From Bacillota bacterium (GTDB lineage: Bacteria; Bacillota; Clostridia; Ch29): a DNA stretch of 64,000 bases. The first letter of the stretch is position 1, and each line of letters starts with the position of its first letter. The position numbers and the translations under genes are program-made. Positions 63,399 to 64,000 of this stretch are shown here, piece after piece. The notes beneath the pieces were generated by a model. That model was not told where the DNA came from. It saw nothing but the letters and a program-made list of their open reading frames with translations, and searched no databases. The stretch covers positions 164,341 through 228,340 of the forward strand of contig JABVCK010000009.1 in assembly GCA_013540605.1 (NCBI GenBank), written 5' to 3'.

Positions 63399-63422
63399 GA
63401 TCGGAAGGAAAGGGAGGGAGAG

Positions 63423-63971
63423 ATGAATCCAGAAGAACTCCTAATCAAAAAGGCAGCCGAGGGTAGCAAGGCAGCGTTTGAAGAGCTGGTTGAGAGGTAT
63501 AAGGCTTATGTATTCGCAATAATACTGAATTTTATCAGGGACAGTCATCAGGCTGAAAACGTTGCCCAGGAAGTGTTCCTCCAGGTATACATCTCTTTAC
63601 CCCGGTACAGGTATGAGGGATTCAGAACATGGATAGGCAGGATAGCCACCCATAAAGCAATAGACTGGAAAAGAAAAGAGGGAAGGGTGGCGGAGAGGGA
63701 GAAGCCCGTTGACATGCAGCAGTTTTCACAAAGGGAGAATGTGTCCGGTAGACTTGAAGACGAGCTAGTTTTAAACGAGGACAGGGAAAGGTTAAAGGTC
63801 CTGTGCGATGGTCTCCCCCCCAGGTACAGAACCATTGTCAGGGATTTCTATTATGAAGGGAAGAGTTACAGGCAGATTGCCGAAGAAGAAGGCATAGCTG
63901 AAAAGACGGTGGAATCAAGGCTTTACAGGGCCAGAAAAATCCTCAAGGAAAAGTGGAAGGAGGGAGATTAA
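63423..63971 (+). CDS. ECF-type RNA polymerase sigma factor
   Basis: A 182-residue sigma-70 ECF factor. Region 2 (about 10-80, AFEELVERYKAYVFAIIL and AENVAQEVFLQVYISL) binds core polymerase and -10; region 4 (about 125-178, LPPRYRTIVRDFYYEGKSYRQIAEE) binds -35. ATG 63423 follows GGGAGGGAG; an in-frame start at 63381 lies inside the repeat and is rejected. Probably controlled by the gene just downstream. Confidence 0.9.
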   Translation: MNPEELLIKKAAEGSKAAFEELVERYKAYVFAIILNFIRDSHQAENVAQEVFLQVYISLPRYRYEGFRTWIGRIATHKAIDWKRKEGRVAEREKPVDMQQFSQRENVSGRLEDELVLNEDRERLKVLCDGLPPRYRTIVRDFYYEGKSYRQIAEEEGIAEKTVESRLYRARKILKEKWKEGD

Positions 63972-63974
63972 AGG

Positions 63975-64000
63975 ATGCACTTTACGGAACAGGAATGGGT
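63975..64000 (+). CDS. Start of a downstream gene, possibly anti-sigma factor (cut by window)
   Basis: ATG 63975, three bases after the sigma-factor stop and with AAGGA upstream, opens MHFTEQEW before the window ends. Anti-sigma factors typically follow ECF genes this closely, but eight codons cannot prove it. Confidence 0.4.

Overview
The window looks like a chromosomal segment of an endospore-forming Clostridia (Firmicutes) genome of moderate GC content. The evidence is strong AGGAGG-type ribosome sites, frequent TTG and GTG starts, T-box leaders, spore-lytic and SpoIVF-type genes, a DUF4321-maf-radC-mreBCD-mrdA-minCDE-rodA order, an rng-rplU-prp-rpmA-obgE block, and a complete bacterial selenocysteine locus. 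No species name can be supported from the sequence alone. No prophage, CRISPR array or rRNA was seen. The only insertion sequence is a frameshifted IS1182-like fragment at the left edge.

Layout. 1-5 kb: transposase remnant, a QueG-like iron-sulfur protein, two NodB-type polysaccharide deacetylases, a LysM/SleB spore-cortex hydrolase and small membrane proteins. 5-20.9 kb: the cell-shape and division block (maf, radC, mreB, mreC, mreD, mrdA, minC, minD, minE, rodA), followed by an M23 peptidase and an M50 SpoIVFB-like protease, a paired radical SAM protein plus partner, and RNase G. 20.8-27.9 kb: rplU with an L21 leader, the L27-processing protease prp, rpmA, obgE, nadD, yqeK, a LytR-CpsA-Psr protein and rsfS.

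27.9-43.4 kb is an amino-acid block. A consensus promoter and a candidate Tyr/Phe-rich leader peptide with a terminator precede aroF-tyrA-aroA-aroC-pheA-aroE-aroQ. A leucine T-box precedes leuA-leuC-leuD-leuB, and a second leucine T-box precedes leuS. A PAS/HTH regulator and RidA follow.

44-52.6 kb: a penicillin-binding D,D-carboxypeptidase, comEA, and the selenocysteine locus. That locus holds selD (itself a selenoprotein with an in-frame UGA), a sodium:alanine symporter, selA, selB and tRNA-Sec with its own promoter and terminator. 52.4-64 kb: a DUF6338-like membrane protein, a glucosaminidase and a DUF362 ferredoxin-type protein. A minus-strand group follows: a subtilisin-like protease, three small proteins that appear to share a helical motif, and a MASE3-SpoIIE phosphatase. 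The window ends with a solitary FtsH, an amidohydrolase, and an ECF sigma factor with the start of its probable anti-sigma gene.

Three families of dispersed intergenic repeats run through the window: a near-perfect 36-44 bp palindrome (three copies, each just 3' of a cell-wall enzyme gene), a mosaic GGGGACA...TGTCCCC element (five clear copies), and degenerate CAGATCACAG-type repeats (three long tracts). The most striking single observation is the putative aromatic-amino-acid attenuator in front of aroF, an arrangement unusual for Firmicutes, where T-boxes normally do this job.
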